NCBI GenBank assembly: GCA_009842375.1
Contig: VYFM01000524.1
Span: 1-9,645 of the forward strand
Origin: Candidatus Poribacteria bacterium
GTDB lineage: Bacteria > Poribacteria > WGA-4E > WGA-3G
Direction of reading: 5' to 3'
Length of the DNA: 9,645 nucleotides
A model generated the notes under the pieces. The model worked only from the letters and a program-made list of their open reading frames with translations. It searched no databases and was not told where the DNA came from. How positions within the stretch are numbered: the stretch's first letter is position 1; each line of letters opens with the position of its first letter. This document shows positions 7,083 to 9,645 of the stretch, in pieces. The translations under genes were made by a program, and so were the position numbers.

Positions 7083-8309
7083 ATGAAACATTATCTTGTT
7101 CTATCTGTCCCTCTTATTTTAGTAATCTGTGTATTTGTCCATCAAGTTCCTGCACAAGACACCGAATCTATAATTGTGGACCCACACACCGGCAAACTTG
7201 CATTAGCATTAGTTGTTATTGAACATGGGGAGCCTTGGCCCGCTTCCCCATGGAAGTATCATCCAGGTGATAATCCAGAATGGGCGAATCCGGCTTACGA
7301 CGATACCGATTGGGAATCTGTTAGCACACTGCTATCTCAAAATGCACTCCCCGAAAGCGGATGGGGGGGCATCGGTTGGTTTAGGCTACATTTTACTGTT
7401 TGGGATGAACAAATCAAGAATATGCCATTGGCACTCTATATGGCATATCAGGCGGGTGCATCAGAAATCTATCTTGATGGCAAGTTGCTTTATGCTTTTG
7501 GTAAAGTAGGAACGCGGAAAGAGGAAGAGGAACCTTATTGGGAGCACAACCCGCAGGTCATCTCGTTTTCTGGTGAAACTGACCATGTCATCGCAGTTCG
7601 GTATTCCAACTTCTCTTCTTATCAGTCAATACCTGTGCAGGGATTTAGGCTTATTGTAGCACGGCTCAATGATAGCATTAAATCGCGTGTCACTACGGTT
7701 CGTGAAATCACCACTTTTCAGATGGTATGGACAGCGATACCCGTCTTTCTGATGTTGCAGCATTTACTGCTGTTTTTCTTTTATCCTCGTGCCAGGGAAA
7801 ACCTCTATTTCGCTTTATTAACAGGAAGCTTCGGTGCATTCTTTTTTCTTTACTTACAGTCTCTCATATTAGCAACAAGTGCGACACAACTTTTATTTTT
7901 CCTTCGGTTACTGATTGGTGTTTATGTACTCATCTCTTTATCAGGAATGTTGTTTCTGTATACACTTTTTTATTCTAAGCTGCCCAAACTCTTTTGGCTC
8001 TTTCTAACTGGATGGATTATCACCCTTTTTGTTGGTCTATCTGATATAGATAAAATCATCTTTGATATTACGAGTATGAATTCACTTAACATCAGCAGCA
8101 CAGGATTAACAGTTCCTCTTTTATTTGTGCTCACGGTTTTAACGTTATTAGAAATGACTCGAGTGATAATTGTTGCTATCTTTAAGAGAAAGATGGCGCG
8201 TGGATATTTGGACTTGGTTCACTCTCGCCTTTTATCCTTCCATTCATATTCGGTTTTATCGTTTCACGAACAGGCTTCAATTTTGTTTGGGAATTGGGAA
8301 CACTCATAA
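7083..8309 (+). CDS. 7TM sensor-PP2C phosphatase, N-terminal part (frameshifted gene)
   Basis: The sensing half of a membrane receptor, as read up to its premature stop (408 residues). Residues 1-25 are a signal peptide ending VPAQ. Residues about 45-195 form an extracytoplasmic beta-rich domain resembling the jelly-roll sugar-binding modules found in front of 7TM sensors and in GH2 enzymes: PAYDDTDWESV near 70-80, GWFRLHF at 98-104, and a SEIYLDGKLLYAFG strand pair at 127-140. Membrane segments follow near 212-233, 240-262, 268-297, 300-320 and 340-367. After about residue 369 the frame is wrong, and the last 40 residues (MARGYLDLVH onward) are not membrane-like. The true continuation lies in the -1 frame and supplies two further membrane segments and the phosphatase. 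With one base restored the whole gene 7083-9181 encodes 699 residues. Confidence 0.85.
   Translation: MKHYLVLSVPLILVICVFVHQVPAQDTESIIVDPHTGKLALALVVIEHGEPWPASPWKYHPGDNPEWANPAYDDTDWESVSTLLSQNALPESGWGGIGWFRLHFTVWDEQIKNMPLALYMAYQAGASEIYLDGKLLYAFGKVGTRKEEEEPYWEHNPQVISFSGETDHVIAVRYSNFSSYQSIPVQGFRLIVARLNDSIKSRVTTVREITTFQMVWTAIPVFLMLQHLLLFFFYPRARENLYFALLTGSFGAFFFLYLQSLILATSATQLLFFLRLLIGVYVLISLSGMLFLYTLFYSKLPKLFWLFLTGWIITLFVGLSDIDKIIFDITSMNSLNISSTGLTVPLLFVLTVLTLLEMTRVIIVAIFKRKMARGYLDLVHSRLLSFHSYSVLSFHEQASILFGNWEHS
8186..8195 (+). other. Frameshift site splitting the 7TM-PP2C gene
   Basis: The upstream frame reads AIFKRK and then loses sense. The frame one base back reads EKDGAWIFGLG and continues as clean membrane helix and phosphatase. 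That frame has a stop (taa, 8183-8185) just upstream, so the switch must lie after 8185. Adding one A to the AAA run at 8189-8191 joins the two as AIFKRKDGAWIFGLG. The break is thus most simply a one-base deletion in a short A-run. Confidence 0.85.
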
Positions 8310-9181
8310 TATTACTTGCGCCACTTTTTTCCATGTCGGTATATCTTGCGCGCAATGTCTCCAGAACCAGACGAAAACTTGAAACAGAGGAGCTTGAACG
8401 TCAACTCTTAGAAGTTGAAAACACCCGTAAAACTGAAGAATTGGAAGCAGCACGCGAACTACAGATGTCCATGTTACCACAGGAATCACCACAAGTACCA
8501 CACCTTGATGTTGCTTTTGAAATGCATCCCGCGACAGAGGTAGGTGGCGACTATTATGACTATAATCTCACTGAAGATGATCAACTAACCATTGCTATAG
8601 GTGATGCAACAGGACATGGTACGAATGCAGGACTCATAGTTTCTGCAGTCAAGAGTCTGTTCAAAACATCATCACCGGAGGCAGGAAACTTGGATACACT
8701 TGAACGTATCTCGCAAGGTATTAGGAGCATGAATCTGAATCGGCTATACATGGCAATGACACTCGCAACATTCAAAGACAATAAACTTATGCTTGCAGCA
8801 GCAGGGATGCCACCTGTTCTACTATATCACGCAAACGAAAACCGTGTTGAGGAAATACTTCTTGAAGGAATGCCATTGGGTAGTGGTGGTGTCCTAGGAT
8901 CTGAACGGCAGGAAACATCGTTTGAACTTCAACCGGGAGACACAGTCCTGCTTATGAGTGATGGGTTGCCAGAGATGTTGAATCATCGGAATGAAATGTT
9001 AGATTACCCAAAAACTAAAGAGTTGTTTACAGAAGTAGCAGAGAAATCTCCGCAGGTAATTATTAAACACCTCTTTGAGAAAAGTAATAAATGGGCAGGA
9101 GAACGACCACAAGAGGACGATGTGACACTTGTTGTCATAAAGGTAAAACAACCCCCAGACGTTGAAGCATCAGAATCCTGA
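8294..9181 (+). CDS. 7TM sensor-PP2C phosphatase, C-terminal part: SpoIIE/RsbU-type phosphatase (frameshifted gene)
   Basis: Catalytic half of the split receptor, a metal-dependent serine phosphatase that in related systems dephosphorylates anti-sigma-factor antagonists (family knowledge). Correct-frame coding actually begins at about 8186 and includes a membrane segment AWIFGLGSLSPFILPFIFG before 8294. The TTG at 8294 and ATG at 8333 lack ribosome sites and would cut or skip the seventh membrane helix, so an independent start is poorly supported. Numbered from 8294: membrane helix 4-19, coiled-coil linker about 24-58, ELQMSMLPQ 55-63, then metal-binding aspartates D86 (VGGDYYD), D104 (IGDATGHG), D223 (LMSDGLPE) and D276/D277 (EDDVTLVV). 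All are intact. AGMPP at 170-174 replaces the usual AGHPP. The target protein is not encoded in this window. Confidence 0.85.
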   Translation: MGTLIILLAPLFSMSVYLARNVSRTRRKLETEELERQLLEVENTRKTEELEAARELQMSMLPQESPQVPHLDVAFEMHPATEVGGDYYDYNLTEDDQLTIAIGDATGHGTNAGLIVSAVKSLFKTSSPEAGNLDTLERISQGIRSMNLNRLYMAMTLATFKDNKLMLAAAGMPPVLLYHANENRVEEILLEGMPLGSGGVLGSERQETSFELQPGDTVLLMSDGLPEMLNHRNEMLDYPKTKELFTEVAEKSPQVIIKHLFEKSNKWAGERPQEDDVTLVVIKVKQPPDVEASES

Positions 9182-9190
9182 TAGGTGCCT

Positions 9191-9230
9191 CCAGATTGGA
9201 CTGTCCTATTCTGGGGTGTGTAAAGTTTTT
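9191..9230 (+). terminator. Possible weak terminator after the 7TM-PP2C gene
   Basis: CCAGA (9191-9195) pairs with TCTGG (9210-9214). The inner part GGA/TCC closes a three-base loop, with a mismatch and a bulge between the two stems. A T-run (9226-9230) follows 12 bases later rather than directly. It could act as a terminator for the gene ending at 9181, but it is not a classic one. Confidence 0.3.
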
Positions 9231-9245
9231 GGCATGTGTGTTGTC
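9216..9245 (+). repeat. Outer inverted repeat, left arm
   Basis: The segment GTGTGTAAAGTTTTTGGCAT and the following GTGTGTTGTC match, as reverse complement, the segment at 9487-9514. The only differences are one extra T and one extra GT in this copy. The arms flank 241 bases, as the ends of a small element or long hairpin would. Confidence 0.7.
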
Positions 9246-9259
9246 TGAATCAAAGAAAG

Positions 9260-9286
9260 CACAGAGAACACAGAAAACACAGAGGG
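9260..9286 (+). repeat. 9-bp tandem repeat, cacaga type
   Basis: Three direct copies of a 9-bp unit: CACAGAGAA (9260-9268), CACAGAAAA (9269-9277) and CACAGAGGG (9278-9286). Too short and too close together to be a CRISPR array. Confidence 0.7.
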
Positions 9287-9337
9287 GTCTCTGGTATTTC
9301 AATGTTGTTTTCATAGGATGAGACTGTCTTTTGTTAG

Positions 9338-9377
9338 AATCGCGGATTACACGGATTTCACGGATGAACGCGGATTT
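9338..9377 (+). repeat. 9-bp tandem repeat, cacggattt type, with inner inverted arm
   Basis: Four degenerate units in a row: CGCGGATTA (9341), CACGGATTT (9350), CACGGATGA (9359) and ACGCGGATTT (9368). The beginning AATCGCGGATT (9338-9348) pairs perfectly with AATCCGCGATT at 9474-9484. The segment is thus both a tandem array and one arm of an inverted pair. Confidence 0.7.
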
Positions 9378-9430
9378 TTGAGTTTGTGTCTTTCAGCATC
9401 CATTCATAAGTTTGGGTTTATTTTTCAAAA

Positions 9431-9442
9431 GGGATTGGTAGG
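9431..9442 (+). repeat. Inverted repeat arm, gggattggtagg
   Basis: GGGATTGGTAGG is the exact reverse complement of CCTACCAATCCC at 9521-9532. This pairing crosses the outer pair 9216-9245/9487-9514, so both could not form in one simple hairpin. Confidence 0.6.
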
Positions 9443-9457
9443 TAAAAGACAACCGTT

Positions 9458-9486
9458 CCGTGTTTATCCGAGAAATCCGCGATTTT
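9458..9486 (-). repeat. Inverted copy of the cacggattt 9-bp repeat
   Basis: Read on the minus strand this segment starts AAAATCGCGGATTT and continues CTCGGATAAACACGG. It is a degenerate version of the 9-bp units at 9341-9377 in opposite orientation, and it directly abuts the right outer arm. Confidence 0.6.
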
Positions 9487-9514
9487 GACAACACATGCCA
9501 AAACTTTACAACAC
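9487..9514 (-). repeat. Outer inverted repeat, right arm
   Basis: GACAACACATGCCAAAACTT followed by TACAACAC is the inverted partner of 9216-9245; its 24-base core aligns fully apart from three extra bases in the left arm. Confidence 0.7.
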
Positions 9515-9520
9515 CTCTAT

Positions 9521-9532
9521 CCTACCAATCCC
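9521..9532 (-). repeat. Inverted repeat arm, cctaccaatccc
   Basis: Exact 12-base reverse complement of 9431-9442. It lies just outside the right outer arm. Confidence 0.6.
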
Positions 9533-9591
9533 AGGGTTATTTAGTTTTCGGTTTTTCTGATATATTTTTCACAAAACAATATGATCTCTTG

Positions 9592-9622
9592 TAGGTCGGA
9601 GTGAGCGTAGCGAAGTCCGACA
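9592..9622. repeat. REP-like palindrome (gtcgga...tccgac)
   Basis: GTCGGA (9595-9600) and TCCGAC (9616-9621) form a 6-bp perfect stem around GTGAGCGTAGCGAAG. The motif taggtcggagtgagcg and its partner resemble short dispersed intergenic palindromes found in many bacterial genomes (general knowledge). It could be a mobile REP-like unit or a hairpin at a transcript end. Confidence 0.55.
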
Positions 9623-9645
9623 TGATAATACACATAGAACAGGAC

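Larger units (their letters stand above)
9182..9645. other. Gene-free repeat mosaic
   Basis: No open reading frame, tRNA or other RNA gene was recognised in these 464 bases. The stretch consists of a possible weak hairpin after the phosphatase stop, three pairs of inverted arms, two kinds of 9-bp tandem repeats and a terminal REP-like palindrome, separated by AT-rich sequence. It looks like accumulated intergenic repeats, possibly remnants of non-autonomous elements. The window ends inside it, so its far boundary is unknown. Confidence 0.7.

Noticed and set aside
7013..7222. A 69-residue plus-strand open frame overlapping the receptor start
   Set aside because: It covers the promoter and the signal peptide region in another frame and resembles no protein family.
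8181..8195. Programmed -1 ribosomal frameshifting as the explanation for the split receptor
   Set aside because: No X XXY YYZ slippery heptamer is present in the correct phase after the -1 frame stop at 8183-8185, and no strong downstream stem was evident.
8170..8382. A 70-residue open frame spanning the frameshift region in the third frame
   Set aside because: It is neither the upstream nor the downstream frame of the receptor, has no recognisable domain, and has no ribosome site.
9260..9377. Possible CRISPR array in the repeat-rich tail
   Set aside because: The units are 9 bp, contiguous and without spacers, and no cas genes are present.

Overview
This window reads as a bacterial chromosome segment of moderately AT-rich composition, densely coded, with simple sigma70-like promoters and mixed translation starts: some genes have strong Shine-Dalgarno sequences and others have none. 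The gene families present suggest Candidatus Poribacteria or a similar sponge- or environment-associated lineage: a HEAT-repeat lipoprotein, a mandelate-racemase-type enolase-superfamily enzyme, an AAA ATPase fused to a PD-(D/E)XK domain, and a 7TM sensor with a PP2C phosphatase. The non-coding tail, rich in 9-bp 'cacggattt' and 'cacagagaa' repeats, points the same way. This taxonomic guess is inference from gene style and cannot be proved from the sequence.

Layout. From 65 to 6367 all genes are on the + strand. First is a HEAT-repeat lipoprotein (65-1294). Next, behind a hairpin-forming leader, is an enolase-superfamily enzyme with an intact mandelate-racemase active site (1375-2538). Two closely spaced tRNA-modification genes follow, mnmA (2580-3668) and miaA (3700-4623). 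They probably form an operon, since their products modify U34 and A37 of the same anticodon loops. A separate promoter at about 4668-4699 then drives a 544-residue AAA ATPase with a C-terminal PD-(D/E)XK nuclease-like domain (4733-6367). Its stop codon overlaps the stop of a convergent DUF488 gene (6364-6939, - strand). The DUF488 promoter lies so close to the start codon that the message should be nearly leaderless.

From a divergent promoter region (6940-7082) a large signalling protein is read on the + strand (7083-9181): signal peptide, extracytoplasmic jelly-roll-like domain, seven membrane segments, coiled coil and a SpoIIE/RsbU-type PP2C phosphatase. It is broken by a single -1 frameshift at about 8186-8195. 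Each side of the break is well conserved, and restoring one A would give one 699-residue protein. It is therefore either a recent inactivating mutation or a sequencing/assembly error.

The last 464 bases (9182-9645) hold no gene. They are a mosaic of repeats: three pairs of inverted arms, two sets of 9-bp tandem repeats, and a REP-like palindrome. This is the part of the window least explained by ordinary annotation. I found no convincing undescribed multi-gene system. The best leads are the split 7TM-PP2C receptor, the repeat mosaic, and the leader hairpin in front of the enolase-superfamily gene.
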